DNA from: Aurantiochytrium sp. KH105
Taxonomy: Eukaryota > Sar > Bigyra > Thraustochytrida > Thraustochytriidae
Reading direction: 5' to 3'
Assembly (NCBI GenBank): GCA_003116975.1
Contig: BGKB01000021.1
Span: 186,001-250,000, forward strand
DNA length: 64,000 nt
Shown here: one piece after another, positions 1 to 10,478 of the stretch
Layout: each line of letters starts with the position of its first letter
How positions within the stretch are numbered: the stretch's first letter is position 1
Position numbers and translations under genes: made by a program
The notes under the pieces: generated by a model
What the model was told of the DNA's origin: nothing
Seen by the model: only the letters and a program-made list of their open reading frames with translations
Database searches by the model: none

Positions 1-2361
1 TTCCCACTCAGCCTTTTCCTTTTCGGCGCGAGCGCGCTCTTCGGCTTGCCGTTGCTCCTGTTTAAGACGTGCTTGGGCATCATCATTTTGGGACGAGGGG
101 GCCGGGCCACCAAAGGCCTGCTGCATGCCAAGGTGCGGCTGCTGCAGAGGAGGCATGTTTTGTCCCATTTGCCAAAAGCTGCCCGGTTGCTGCTGCTGCT
201 GGAGCATGCGCATTTGCACTTCGGCATCTCCCTCTGCAGTAAATGCCTTGCGAGCATCAGGGAATTGCTGTCCGAGCGGGGCAAACGGGTCGTTGCCATG
301 GCCGCGCCGAACCAGGAGATCCGGGTTAAAGTACCCGTGCTGAAGCCACTCGCGCATTTCCTCCGATTTGAAAGGACCCTGCACGTTGCCTTGCGGATCG
401 CGATAAAACCATTCATTGGAGAGCGCAGGTGGAGGCGCGAGCATAGAAGTAGGCATGCCCATTCCCGGCGCGGGAGCGGGCTGCATGGCCATGCCCGGCA
501 TGCTGCCGCCGCTGCCTCCAGCAGGCGGCACGATCCATCGGTTCTGACCACCCGAAAGGTCAGCAGGTTGCTGTGACGATTGGTGACCTTGCATGGACAA
601 CGAGCCAACGCCGCCCGTAGGATCATGCTGCGCCTCGAGCCAAGGGTTTTGGCCCCAACCGGATGGCTGCGGCTGCAAAAGATGCGATTGTGCTCCAAAC
701 CCACCTGGACCTCCAAAGCCCAGGGAAGAGCCATCGATCGCTTGACTCGCGGGCGCTACCTCTTCGGCGGGCGGTTGCTCGAGACCCTCTTCCAAAGCGC
801 CCGACATGCCCGAGTCAGGCATAGAGAAGAAGCCGCCGGTACTAGCCTGCTCCAAATTGCCATCACCACCTTCCGCCTTGGTGGACGGAGCGGCAGAAGA
901 TGCGGTAGCAGCAGGGGCAGCGGAAGAAGAAGCAGCATCGCCGCCGCCGCGAGCCGCCTGCATTTCCTCGTGAAATTTGGACGCAGCAGCAGCCATACTT
1001 TCCAGACCAAAGCTGCCACTCATGGCCTCCTCGGAAAAGGTGCCGCGGTCGTCGACAAGTTCAATCTGGTTATCATCGTGCTGGGGTTGACCAGAGAACT
1101 GGCCCATGCCGCCTCGCGGGCCGAACGCTCCACCTTCACGGTAGTTTGCGTTCCTGCCCCAGCGGTCCTCACGCGTGCCGCCCGCAGCAGGGGCATTGGC
1201 ATTGGTAGCGCCAGCTCCGTAGCCACGATCCGGAAAAGATCGCCCCGAAGGAGGTCCGAGTCGATCCCATCGACCACCGCCCTCGCCCGAGCGTCGCGTA
1301 TCGCGCTCGCCACCGGGGCCGCTGCCATTGCCACCGCTCGGATAGTCATTCCAACGAGATCCACGCTCTTGGCCAGACCAATTATCACGTCCTGTCCCGC
1401 GACCCAGATTGCCAAAGCGACCGCCCTCGCCAGCGCCGGCACCGCGCGGTGGAGGTCCACCGCCAGGACCACCGGCACCGCCGGAACGCCAGCTCCCGCC
1501 CCCATTTCCGTACGCGGGATTGTGAGGACCACGGCGACCCGCTGGCCCGCCGGGGCCCTCCTGAACGTTTCCACTGCCGGCAACGCCGCCAAGACCTTCC
1601 GGCAGGCGACGACCGCGACCCTGGCCTGCGACTCCTGCAGGTATAGATGTGCGGCGATCGCCGCCCAGCCCGACTGCGTTGCGCGAGCCATTCCGCTTCT
1701 CCGTCTCCTCTTGCCACTTGAGCGTAAGAGCATCACGGTCAATGGGCTCCGATTGCGCCGTCATGAGCGGAACATCCGAAATGAGCGCCGGAGGCACGTA
1801 CGAGGGGAACGCCGGTCGCGGTGCAGAGGTCGGGTTGAACAAATACATTTCATCGCGCGAATACTTGACTCGATTCACGCCACCATGCACTGAGGGATCC
1901 CGAGGAGACTTTGATCGTTGCTGGTAAAGATTGGCTTGTTCCGTGAGCTTGCCGCCTGTGGCAGATGCGCCTGGCGTCGGCACGCGGCCAATCCTTGCAA
2001 GTCTAGTTGCCGCCGCCTCCTCCTTGATCGGTCGGGGCATGTTGCCGTGCTTTCCAATCGATGCGTATGGCTTCGCGGATGACGGCGCGGGCACTGCGTC
2101 GTTCGGCGTCGGAACACCTGCGCCAAACGAACTAGAAGCATCCCCGCCATTGTTTGCCAGGCTTGCGCCAGGACCTGCATGACTGCTGGACGCCGCCGCC
2201 AGCGCCCTTCCAGATGAAAGACTCGAAGATCGTACGAGACCCACCGAAGCTGCGCCGCCAGACGCACCTCCAGCCGACCACCCCGGCTTGAACTTCATTT
2301 TATTGCGCGTCGTCCCGACGCCAGCCGCCGACGCACTGCCCGCATCCTCCCCGTTCTTCAT
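1..2361 (-). CDS. GYF-domain protein (GIGYF/SMY2/EXA1-like), 3' end beyond window
   Basis: Partial gene of 787 codons running off the left edge. The ATG at 2361 is the first in frame, with a TGA just upstream. A GYF domain, which binds proline-rich peptides, starts near residue 649 with WFYRDPQGNVQGPF and continues through the HGYF and NPDLLVRRG motifs. After it comes a Gln/Met-rich stretch and a charged helix (QEQRQAEERARAEKEKAEW). The 600 residues before the domain are disordered and rich in Gly, Arg, Asn and Pro. Near residue 167 the motif KYSRDEMYLF resembles the eIF4E/4EHP-binding Y-x4-L/M motif of animal GIGYF and plant EXA1. The likely role is translational repression or mRNA turnover. 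The domain is seen directly; the function is inferred from the family. It diverges from the CC2D1-like gene. Confidence 0.85.
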   Translation of the reverse strand, partial: MKNGEDAGSASAAGVGTTRNKMKFKPGWSAGGASGGAASVGLVRSSSLSSGRALAAASSSHAGPGASLANNGGDASSSFGAGVPTPNDAVPAPSSAKPYASIGKHGNMPRPIKEEAAATRLARIGRVPTPGASATGGKLTEQANLYQQRSKSPRDPSVHGGVNRVKYSRDEMYLFNPTSAPRPAFPSYVPPALISDVPLMTAQSEPIDRDALTLKWQEETEKRNGSRNAVGLGGDRRTSIPAGVAGQGRGRRLPEGLGGVAGSGNVQEGPGGPAGRRGPHNPAYGNGGGSWRSGGAGGPGGGPPPRGAGAGEGGRFGNLGRGTGRDNWSGQERGSRWNDYPSGGNGSGPGGERDTRRSGEGGGRWDRLGPPSGRSFPDRGYGAGATNANAPAAGGTREDRWGRNANYREGGAFGPRGGMGQFSGQPQHDDNQIELVDDRGTFSEEAMSGSFGLESMAAAASKFHEEMQAARGGGDAASSSAAPAATASSAAPSTKAEGGDGNLEQASTGGFFSMPDSGMSGALEEGLEQPPAEEVAPASQAIDGSSLGFGGPGGFGAQSHLLQPQPSGWGQNPWLEAQHDPTGGVGSLSMQGHQSSQQPADLSGGQNRWIVPPAGGSGGSMPGMAMQPAPAPGMGMPTSMLAPPPALSNEWFYRDPQGNVQGPFKSEEMREWLQHGYFNPDLLVRRGHGNDPFAPLGQQFPDARKAFTAEGDAEVQMRMLQQQQQPGSFWQMGQNMPPLQQPHLGMQQAFGGPAPSSQNDDAQARLKQEQRQAEERARAEKEKAEWE

Positions 2362-3793
2362 GGTATTGATGCGACGGCAGTGTCAATATCCGGACGTTAC
2401 CCCTCTTTTCGAGAAGACGCCCCCTTCGATCGATCGATGCGCGAGCTCTAGCTTTTCCCGCTCCAAGACCGAGGCCTGCGTCGCAGCGAGCGCGCTCGCT
2501 TCCCCCCCGTCTACGCCTGCGTCCGCACGCGTCGCGATCCAAGGCCAAGCAAGCGTCTCGCGTTGCGAGCCGTCGCTGTCAGCGGTTGTCCCAGCTTTTC
2601 CGTCCACGTCTCGCGCGCTTCGCGCCTGATCTCGCGCTCCTGGCCGTCCGCGCGCTCTCTGAGCGAGCGTCCGCGTCCTCTCGCGCCGCGCGTCTCCTCT
2701 CCTCTCCTCTCCTCTCCCCTCCGCGCCGCCCTGCTCTGCCCGCGCGCCTTCGCTCGCGCGCAACGCCTCGCAAGGTCCACCTGGCACGGAAGCCGGGCTC
2801 GCTCAAGCAGGCAGTGGCTGGATGGATGGAGATTTCAAACCTCGCCGCCGCCGCCGCGCCTCGCCGCGGGCCGCCGCCGCGCGACCGGGGGCCGCGCCTG
2901 CGCGCGCCTCGCGCCGCCTCGCCGCGCCTCGCGCTGCGCCTCGCGCCGCCGCCGCGCCCGCCTCGCCTCGCCTCGCCTCGCCCTGCCGCCGCGTGCGCCG
3001 CGCCGCTGCCCGCTCCGTGCTCGACTCCGCTCTGCTGCCTTGGCGCCCGCCCCTGCTTCGCGCCTAGTCTCCGTGCGGACCCTGCCGGACCCGTCGCCAC
3101 GCCCGCCTCGCGAACCCTCCGCGCCGCGCGGGGTCCTGTGCGGGATTCTTGCAACTCGTTGGTCCGGAAACTTTCTGCAAACTTGCCGAAACCGCCCTCA
3201 CGCTCCACTGCGCGCTTCGCCATACTGATCCGCTCCACTCGGAGGAACTGGCGCCGACTCTGCGCCCCGCGAGACCTGCGCCGGAGACTGGCTTTCCGGT
3301 GCGGCCTCCACTGCACCCGCTACCAGCCAGTGGCGATTCACTCGGGGCATTGGGAGAGTCATTTACTGCGATAAGCGCAGCAAACTAATTCTCCGAAAAA
3401 GGGGATCTTCCGAGATCCTATAGACGACTTGTACCACCGATATATAATAGCAAAACAAGGATTTGATGCACTTGTAATCACTTGGAAAAGTGGAAAATCT
3501 AGACAGCTTCCAGTTTGTCACGTTCTAAACGTTCTCTTTTGGATACTATAGGCCTAGTAAAACTTCACGTTTTTTTTCACTCGTTTTTTTTTTTTTCAAG
3601 TCCGTAGCACGTGGTGATAGCCGAGAAGCGTTGCGCGCGTCAGGCCGCAACAGCGTGAGAAAAGCCTCTTGGGGGAAAGGCGCTGGCCGGAGGAGTCCCG
3701 AGTCGAGCTGTCTGGGTAGCCGCTTCGACAGATATTTATTATTAACGGGCAGAACCGACGGCAGCACCAGAACAAGGAAACCACAAGGTCAAC
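2362..3793. other. Divergent intergenic region, very GC-rich, no gene seen
   Basis: This 1.4-kb interval separates two divergent genes and presumably holds both promoters. From about 2440 to 3130 it is a low-complexity run of Arg/Ala/Pro-type codons readable in several frames on both strands, with CCTCT repeats near 2695-2720 and CGCCTCG-type repeats near 2905-2985. From about 3380 to 3600 it turns AT-rich with short homopolymers. I see no domain or convincing coding frame. Confidence 0.6.
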
Positions 3794-6571
3794 ATGGCCG
3801 AAAACGAGAGTGGCAGCGATCTCGCGACGCGCGTGCTAGAGCTCAAGCGGCGCGCCTTGGGACTGAAACGCGAGGGCAAGCTCGAGGAGGCCAAAGATCT
3901 TCTCGCACAGGCGCGCGACCTTGAGCTTGCCGACGTCAAAGTTGAAGATGTCGAGGACCCGCTCGTGCTCAAGAAGCTAGCGCTCTCATACAAGCGAAGA
4001 GGTCTGCTGCAAGAGGCAAAGGCCGCTCTTGTCAAGGCCAAGGCACTCGAGGCTGCAACTGCCCAAGAAACAAAGGATGCTGCGCAGGATCAAGCCCGTC
4101 AAGAAGCGATGGAGGCTGCCAAGGACCTGAAGAACGCTGGTTGTGACGCATCGACTCCACACATCCCACCCAAGGAGACCCCGGTTCCGCTGCAGAAAAC
4201 ACCTGTCCTTGAACCCTCGCCGCCTCCACCCGCGCTCCCCATGAATCGAAAGCCGCCTACCTCGGAGCCTTCACTGCCTCCGCCTGCGTTTCCAGCAAAG
4301 CAAAAGCCACCTGCCTCGGATCCTTCACTGCCTCCGCCTGCGTTTCCAGCAAAGCAAAAGCCACCTGCCCCGGAGCCTCCATCGTCTCCGCCGGCGCTCC
4401 CACCACGTACAGCAGGATTTGTTGCAGGCCAGCCATCTCCCACACCACCTCCCCCTCGTCCTGTACAGCACCAAGAGTCATCGTCCGAAGCCTCTCATAG
4501 ACCTGTCCGGCTCCCAACGCCTCAAGTCTCGAGCCAGCACAAGGAAGAAGGCAATGGCGGCGACGATCAGGACAACATTTCAGAAACTTCTGATCTCCAG
4601 CGCGAGTACCAAATGTTACTCGAAGGCGGTTCGGCCGGAGGTGAAGATGTAGATGAAGAAGACGTTGGTGATGCCGGCAGTGGTGAAGATGACGACGCGG
4701 CTCTTTTGGCACAATATAGCGCTCTCATGGGCGAAGATACAGAGAATCTTGACTTGGACAATGACGAAGATGGTGACGGCAGCGATAACGAAGCGTCACC
4801 AGAGTTGACAGACGAGGAGCTTTTGGATGTTGATACGCTGGAGGAGCTCATGGAAATTGGCGAGCCCCTCCCAAGCAAAGAAACCTATGACGCGCGCGCA
4901 CTTGCGCACAAGCAAAAAGCGCTTGCGTTCAAACGTGCCGGCGATCTCGAGCGCGCCAAGGCAGCACTTCGACTGGCCAAGCAATTCGAGGCAGCGGCCG
5001 TTCGCGTCGTCGATCTCGCCAAACGAGGTCCAGCAAAAGCCGGAGGCGACGAGCTCGATTTCGGAAGCGACAATGACGATGAAAACGACGACAATGACGA
5101 CGGAGAGGACCCTAATGACAGATCCATGATGAACTTTTCGCAAGAAGAGCTGGCGGATCCCGATCTCTTGGCTGAAATGATCTCCATTGGCATGAAGGTC
5201 CCTGCTCCGGAAGATCTCGTCGACAAGGCGACAGCGCTGAAGCGCGAGGCCCTGCAGTTTAAAAAGGCTGGCGACATGGAGAACGCCAAAGCAAAACTTC
5301 GCGACGCCAAGGCCATGGAAGCCCAAGCGCAAATCATCGCAAAGGCATTGCGCAAAGCGTCGCCGGGAAATGGCGATGATGAGAACGAGCTTGATGTCGA
5401 CATTGAGGCCGTACTCGCAGGCGAGGTTGATGTGGACGACTTGCTGGCAAATCAAGATGGGGAAAAGACAAAATCGCAGAAACGCGCAAATGTCTCCGCA
5501 AGCTCTGCAACCAAAGCGACGGTGGAGAAGAAGCCGCGGAAAACGGCTGCAGAGCTGAAAGCCGAAGCTATTCAATTCAAAAAGGAAAACAAGCTGCCAG
5601 AGGCAGCGCAGGCATTTCGCGAGTACAAGGCTGCACTTGCTGAGGAAGAAGCCGCTCGAGCAAAAGCCGCAAGCGAGGAATGCGCTCGTTTACTGAATGG
5701 CGAGGCGGAGCTCGCTGATGAACAGATCCGTCTCTTTCAGTTTTATGCAATCTTTGGGCGCCGCGCGGTTCTCGGGAAGCAGCAGCGTGACCTTTGGGCT
5801 GCATATGCACGCGCATGTCGACAAGCTGCCAAGGCGCCGCCGACGGAAGCTTACGGACGCAGCGAAAAGGTGGCGTTGCAACGTATTACCAACGATTTGC
5901 GCTTTGTGGAAACAGATGTAGACGTCATGGATGGTGATCTACACGTCTCTGTGGTCTGTCTGCTGCAGACGCGGCAGATAGAGGCGCTCGCGGGAGTACC
6001 CGAAGGGTCTACTTTGCGTGTGGACTGCACCGTGGGTCTGCCTCCGTCTGAGGCGCAGAGCGATGGGTCGATATCGTACAGCTTTACACCAGCAAGTGAG
6101 CAGGCCTCGCCGGCTTTGGCCGCCACAGCGGATTCGATTGCCTTTCTTAAAGTATTACGACTTCCAATGCCGCGCGGAGAAACAAAATACGCTCGCATGG
6201 TGCTGCGCCGCATGCCACGCAAAAAAGCAGAGTTTCACGTTATTGCCGTGCCACCCGCACCTGCACCCGATCCGAATGCGGGCTCCTTTTTTCGCTTCCG
6301 CAAAGCCACGCCGCCGCCAGAGGTAGAACCTGTACTTCTCGGCAAAGTTGTGATTGACCTCAAGCCGCTTTTAGATTGTAATCACATCGTAGGTGACTTT
6401 CCACTCATGGGCAGATCGGCTCGTCGTCCTGCGGGCGGGATTTTACGCCTTGCAATGCGCTCAGGTCGACCCTTTTCACCGGAAGCCCCAGCAACCATTG
6501 ATAATTCTGCAGAAGGGGGTGCAGAGCTCCAAGCTTTTGCTCCGCTTGACCTTTCAGGAGGGCAGGCGTGA
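3794..6571 (+). CDS. CC2D1/Lgd-like protein: DM14 repeats plus C-terminal C2 domain
   Basis: The protein has 925 residues from an ATG at 3794. Several copies of the DM14 helical hairpin are visible: about 13-45, about 56-90, about 365-402 (ALAFKRAGDLERAKAALR), about 475-512 (ALQFKKAGDMENAKAKLR) and about 583-620. A C2-like beta-sandwich region follows from about 695 to 905. This is the CC2D1A/CC2D1B/Lethal-giant-discs architecture; members bind the ESCRT-III subunit CHMP4/Shrub through DM14 and act in endosomal sorting. Between the repeats lie a Pro-rich segment (140-230), with an 18-residue unit tandemly duplicated at 4268-4375, and long acidic stretches. Family assignment is strong; the membrane-trafficking role is from the family. 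The minus-strand CRC gene ends 104 bp downstream. Confidence 0.9.
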   Translation: MAENESGSDLATRVLELKRRALGLKREGKLEEAKDLLAQARDLELADVKVEDVEDPLVLKKLALSYKRRGLLQEAKAALVKAKALEAATAQETKDAAQDQARQEAMEAAKDLKNAGCDASTPHIPPKETPVPLQKTPVLEPSPPPPALPMNRKPPTSEPSLPPPAFPAKQKPPASDPSLPPPAFPAKQKPPAPEPPSSPPALPPRTAGFVAGQPSPTPPPPRPVQHQESSSEASHRPVRLPTPQVSSQHKEEGNGGDDQDNISETSDLQREYQMLLEGGSAGGEDVDEEDVGDAGSGEDDDAALLAQYSALMGEDTENLDLDNDEDGDGSDNEASPELTDEELLDVDTLEELMEIGEPLPSKETYDARALAHKQKALAFKRAGDLERAKAALRLAKQFEAAAVRVVDLAKRGPAKAGGDELDFGSDNDDENDDNDDGEDPNDRSMMNFSQEELADPDLLAEMISIGMKVPAPEDLVDKATALKREALQFKKAGDMENAKAKLRDAKAMEAQAQIIAKALRKASPGNGDDENELDVDIEAVLAGEVDVDDLLANQDGEKTKSQKRANVSASSATKATVEKKPRKTAAELKAEAIQFKKENKLPEAAQAFREYKAALAEEEAARAKAASEECARLLNGEAELADEQIRLFQFYAIFGRRAVLGKQQRDLWAAYARACRQAAKAPPTEAYGRSEKVALQRITNDLRFVETDVDVMDGDLHVSVVCLLQTRQIEALAGVPEGSTLRVDCTVGLPPSEAQSDGSISYSFTPASEQASPALAATADSIAFLKVLRLPMPRGETKYARMVLRRMPRKKAEFHVIAVPPAPAPDPNAGSFFRFRKATPPPEVEPVLLGKVVIDLKPLLDCNHIVGDFPLMGRSARRPAGGILRLAMRSGRPFSPEAPATIDNSAEGGAELQAFAPLDLSGGQA

Positions 6572-6674
6572 GACATTGGTGAGCGACACATGAAGAGTCT
6601 CATTCTTTCATGACCATGAGTTACAAGGATTTCTAAAGGCATAATGTAAGAAATGAACAAAACAAGACTTACTG

Positions 6675-8990
6675 TTAGCGCTTAATTCTCTTTTCCACGT
6701 ATTGCGCAAGATGTCTTGTGGGTCTTGTCGACAAGCCTGCTACAGGTTTCGCAGTCGATGACGACGATGACGACGAGGACGAAGCAGGTACCGCGCGCGA
6801 CCAGTTGGGAGGAGGTCGCGGTGCCTGCTGCTGCTGCTGCTGCTGCTGATTCTGCTGCTGCTGCTGACAATAAAGCGAATTCATGTGACTGTTCGGGTGC
6901 GCTCGCTGCTGAAGCGGCTGCTTGGAACTGGCAGGATTCGACGCACTTCGATGCTTTGTCCACACGGGGGGGTCATCGGCAGGGTTGAGGTTGACCTGCG
7001 GTTTGGGTGGCGGCTGCTTGAGAAGTTTCTCGGCAATGCCACGCTGCTCAAACTTGACGTGCTGCGATGACTTCTGCGCCATTCCTCGCACGCGCTTCTC
7101 GAGATGACCTCGTGCCTTTTGAATGGCCACGGCTTGAGCCTCGTAGGAAGCAATGACCTCGCGCCTACGCTTTAGGTCATCGGATCCTGCAAAATTTTTG
7201 CACTTGTTACACTTGCAGCGTGGACCACAATGCACCTCGGAAAGAAAACACTCACAATAACGTTTGAGACAACCAGACTTTTTGCACGCGCAACCTTTGT
7301 TGTGCTGTGCCTGCTGGCCGGCTCCTCGAAAAGCAGGCGCGCGTACAATCTTTGGTGCGAACGCCAGCGGATTGCGCTCAAGAACTGCCTTGACAGCGTT
7401 CGCGCGCATCGGTTCTGAGACTTGCGTGTTGGCGCAATTCAAGCAGTTACAGCCTGCGCAATACAGACGCAAACTAAAGCATTCGCAGTACAGCTTGAGA
7501 CATTGCGAGCGCTTGCAATGACACGGCTGGTGGCGCGTTGCGGATCTTGGCTTTGGGGGTCTGGCCGCGACCTCGCGGCTATACCGGATGGCATCCTCTA
7601 GGTTGCCAATCTGCTTGGGCCCCGGCGGACTCGAATTCTCTGTATTGGATCCACGTTGCCCCTGCGCAGTCCGCGGCGTGGCAGACGCGTCTTGCGGAGG
7701 TGCCGTTGCTGCTACTTCGGACAGGCCGCGAGAAGCTTCTGATGCGCCGCCAAAGCGCGCCAGATCCTTCTCCTCCTCGTAAGCTGCACAAGCTTGCGAC
7801 TGTCGACGATCCTTCGCCGAGACGGTTTTTCGCGAAGTGCTTGGCACGTGGCTTGCTCGCGTGGTTTGATCCAATGCCATAGGTTTACCCGGGGTCCTAA
7901 GCGCGCACGTTTCGAGAATGTCTGTCTCGACAAGATCCGCAAAGTTGTTGTTCTCGCTCTGCTGCCCATAGTCGGTCCTCGTGATCGATCTCGCCCTTTT
8001 TAATGAGCGCAATGGAGACGGGACCGGAATTGGGGACAGAGGCTTGCGCCTTTGCACTAGATCGCCGAGGGGCTGGGATGCAGAGGTCGGTATGTGAGCA
8101 GCATACTTGGAGGGGATACGTTGTACGGGTGACTCGGGCTCTACGTACTCTAAAGTAGCGGCAGAAGTATCGGCGGTGGTCTGTGCTTCTCGCTCGGCAG
8201 TGATATTATCGTCGTGCTCGTCTTCACCGGTGAGCGCACTGTCAACGTTGCGGTAGATGGAGTCGGGTCGCCTCCGTTTGTTCGTCTCGCGACCTGTTGA
8301 AAGGGGAAGCCGCGGAAGCGTGGCGATTGCTGACCCTAATGAGGTCGACGAAGCCGTCTTACCTTGCGGCGTTAATATACATGGAGACGAAAAAAGGTTT
8401 TGCACAAAGTCTGTATCGTATCGCGTGCTGCCACCGGTCCTTTGCAGACCGTCGGCATTCGATTGCTTTCCATTAATGTTTGGGGTCGCCAGCCCGTCAA
8501 TCAGGTCAGCGTTGCCGTCAGTGAAGCGGGGAGACATGCTATACTGTCGGAATTGTGCGGGCGTGGCTCCGAGTGTCATGGAAAACGGAGACAGTTCGGA
8601 CGCTCGCTTCGAAAAGGGCGAGGGCGCTCCCGGTCTCAGCAGGTCTTCGACGGACTGCTGTTGATGTCTATCGTTCCTGGGGCATGGGGATTGCGAGACG
8701 CCCAAGAGCGCATTTGCCACTGCTGTAAACATCGAAGCAACGCGTGCATTTTCTTCAGTCTCACTGTTCATCTTCTCAAAACAATCGACCTCGCCTTCTC
8801 GCTTACCTCTTTCATCGCGCGTCGCAGGCCCAATCGGGCTCGCGGCCTTTTGTGCTACATCGCCACGACCCTCCTGCTCCCCTGCCTTGTTCTCGGCGGC
8901 CGTCGCGGGCTGCTGCTCGCGCTGCTCCTGCAGCTGCGAGGCGGAAACCGCTGCCAGCCCTGCTGCGCTCCCACTTTCGTCGCCTGGCAT
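6675..8990 (-). CDS. CRC-domain (tesmin/TSO1/LIN54-like) DNA-binding protein
   Basis: The protein has 771 residues. The frame stays open upstream, but the first ATG is at 8990. Two cysteine-rich CXC motifs lie at about 483-525 ([16 protein letters not shown]) and about 563-600 ([16 protein letters not shown]), joined by a conserved linker; together they form the CRC domain of LIN54, tesmin and plant TSO1. The tyrosines in KLYC and KRYC sit where LIN54 uses tyrosines to read the CHR promoter element. The N-terminal half is disordered with many Ser-Pro/Thr-Pro sites, fitting CDK control. The C-terminus has a polyglutamine tract (about 706-722) and a polyserine tract. The expected role is regulation of cell-cycle genes, possibly in a MuvB/DREAM-type complex; that is inference. 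Confidence 0.92.
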   Translation of the reverse strand: MPGDESGSAAGLAAVSASQLQEQREQQPATAAENKAGEQEGRGDVAQKAASPIGPATRDERGKREGEVDCFEKMNSETEENARVASMFTAVANALLGVSQSPCPRNDRHQQQSVEDLLRPGAPSPFSKRASELSPFSMTLGATPAQFRQYSMSPRFTDGNADLIDGLATPNINGKQSNADGLQRTGGSTRYDTDFVQNLFSSPCILTPQGKTASSTSLGSAIATLPRLPLSTGRETNKRRRPDSIYRNVDSALTGEDEHDDNITAEREAQTTADTSAATLEYVEPESPVQRIPSKYAAHIPTSASQPLGDLVQRRKPLSPIPVPSPLRSLKRARSITRTDYGQQSENNNFADLVETDILETCALRTPGKPMALDQTTRASHVPSTSRKTVSAKDRRQSQACAAYEEEKDLARFGGASEASRGLSEVAATAPPQDASATPRTAQGQRGSNTENSSPPGPKQIGNLEDAIRYSREVAARPPKPRSATRHQPCHCKRSQCLKLYCECFSLRLYCAGCNCLNCANTQVSEPMRANAVKAVLERNPLAFAPKIVRAPAFRGAGQQAQHNKGCACKKSGCLKRYCECFLSEVHCGPRCKCNKCKNFAGSDDLKRRREVIASYEAQAVAIQKARGHLEKRVRGMAQKSSQHVKFEQRGIAEKLLKQPPPKPQVNLNPADDPPVWTKHRSASNPASSKQPLQQRAHPNSHMNSLYCQQQQQNQQQQQQQQAPRPPPNWSRAVPASSSSSSSSSTAKPVAGLSTRPTRHLAQYVEKRIKR

Positions 8991-9307
8991 CGGGGGCCCC
9001 AGCGCGGCGCCTTCGCGGTGCGCAGAGCTGCGTGCAGACACGCGACGGACGCCCGCGCCGTGCTCGCCCGCCCGGAGCGAGCTCGGGTCCTGGTCCCGGT
9101 CCTGGTCCTCGTGCTCGCCGCGCTCTTGCTCGGCGCCCTCGCCCGTTGCAACCGCCAGGGACCGGCCGCGGCGAGGCCCCGCGCGGCCTCTTCTCGCGCA
9201 GCGCTCGCGGCGCGGGCGCCGGCGCGGGCCGGCGGTCCTCGCGCTGCGCCGCGTCCGCGCGGGCTCGTCGGACGGGCGCGCAGCGCGCGGGAGGGATTGT
9301 TGGACGG

Positions 9308-9343
<36 letters not shown>

Positions 9344-10478
9344 ATGGATGGATGCGCAGGATGGAGATTCCTCGAGCCGCTGCCGCCGCGACCCGCCCCG
9401 CGCCCGCGCCGGGCGCGGCCTGGCGGCCGGGCGCGCTTGCCCTGCCGGCGGGGAGCCTCGCCTCGCCGCGCCGCGGGGCGGGCGCAGCAGAGCGCAGCAG
9501 AGCCCAGCCGCGGAACTTTGGCGCGGTGAGGTTCGGGTTTGCTGCCCCAGGCGTTTTCGAATTCCGGTTTGGGGTTGCGCTGCCGCACCCACGAGGATGA
9601 TGAAGGAGGGAGGGAGCATGAAGTTTGGCTCTGGCGCGTGGTCTTTGGGCGGCGGCGCCGTCGCAGCTCGAGGATTTGATGGGTTGCCTTCGTTTGGGTT
9701 TGGTTTATGTCGAGTGCGAATGGTCGGTCGAGCTTGTTGTTGACTTGGCGTGTCTTTGGTGTATGTATTGAACAAAGCGTCGTACGAGCAATACATAAAA
9801 TAAAAGGGTTTCGTACGTGCGTGGTTCTGCAACTATAAATTGAACACTACTCATTACAGATGAGACCATCCAGGCACTCACAGCTAGTCTCTCACGGCGG
9901 CTTGAATTCTCGTGCAGTGGAAGCATCGCAAGACAGTATACGCTATCTTTTTCTTGGCAGCAGTGGATGTCTCCGTCGCCAATCACCTGTTCCACCACTC
10001 TTCAATTGGTCCTCTCATCAAAAGCCTTGTCATGAGTCTTTTGTCAATCATCATCCCGACGTTCTACAATGGCCTAGTCCGTAGTAGTTGAGCCTGCCTG
10101 GCCTGCAGCCTTCTCCTTCTCGACGTCGGAGCCGGCCACATCGAGCCTCTTAATCGCATGATCTGGCGCCTCTTCGCTTTCGCTTCACAGTCGAGTTCAA
10201 GTTGGCAGTGCAAGTGCGAGCAAACAAATCGCGGACCTGGCTCGGAGGACGCGCCCGCGACGCTCGCGAGGTGCGCGGAGCACGGCGGCGGAGCGGCGGC
10301 GGCGGCGGCGGCGGTCTCGGGCAGCCCCAGGCCCGCTCGAGGCGGCCTCGGGGGCGGTAACGCTCGAAAGCAGTGACTGACACGTCACCCGCCTTTCTCT
10401 CGGTCATCCTGCTTTGGCAGAGAGCAAACCGTCGACCACGGCAGCAGGCGAAGAGACCCGGGCGCAGCGACAGCGACG
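8991..10478. other. Divergent intergenic region, GC-rich then AT-rich, no gene seen
   Basis: This 1.5-kb interval lies between the CRC gene and the GPR180-like gene. The first 600 bp are extremely GC-rich and readable in several frames on both strands as Arg/Ala/Gly/Pro, which is typical of base composition and not of a gene. A GGAT microsatellite sits inside. From about 9690 to 10080 it becomes AT-richer. A (GGC)n run sits near 10286-10316. Both promoters must lie here. Confidence 0.6.
9303..9353. repeat. (GGAT)n microsatellite
   Basis: About 50 bp of GGAT units with GGAC interruptions near the left end, inside a GC-rich non-coding interval. It reads as MDGW/IHPS repeats in spurious frames. 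Confidence 0.95.

Noticed and set aside
2563..3388. Several overlapping Arg/Ala/Pro-rich open frames on both strands
   Set aside because: All frames are open because of extreme GC content; no ATG context, domain or periodicity supports a gene.
8400..9832. Large plus- and minus-strand frames across the GGAT array
   Set aside because: They overlap the CRC coding sequence or are repeat-encoded; no recognisable domain.
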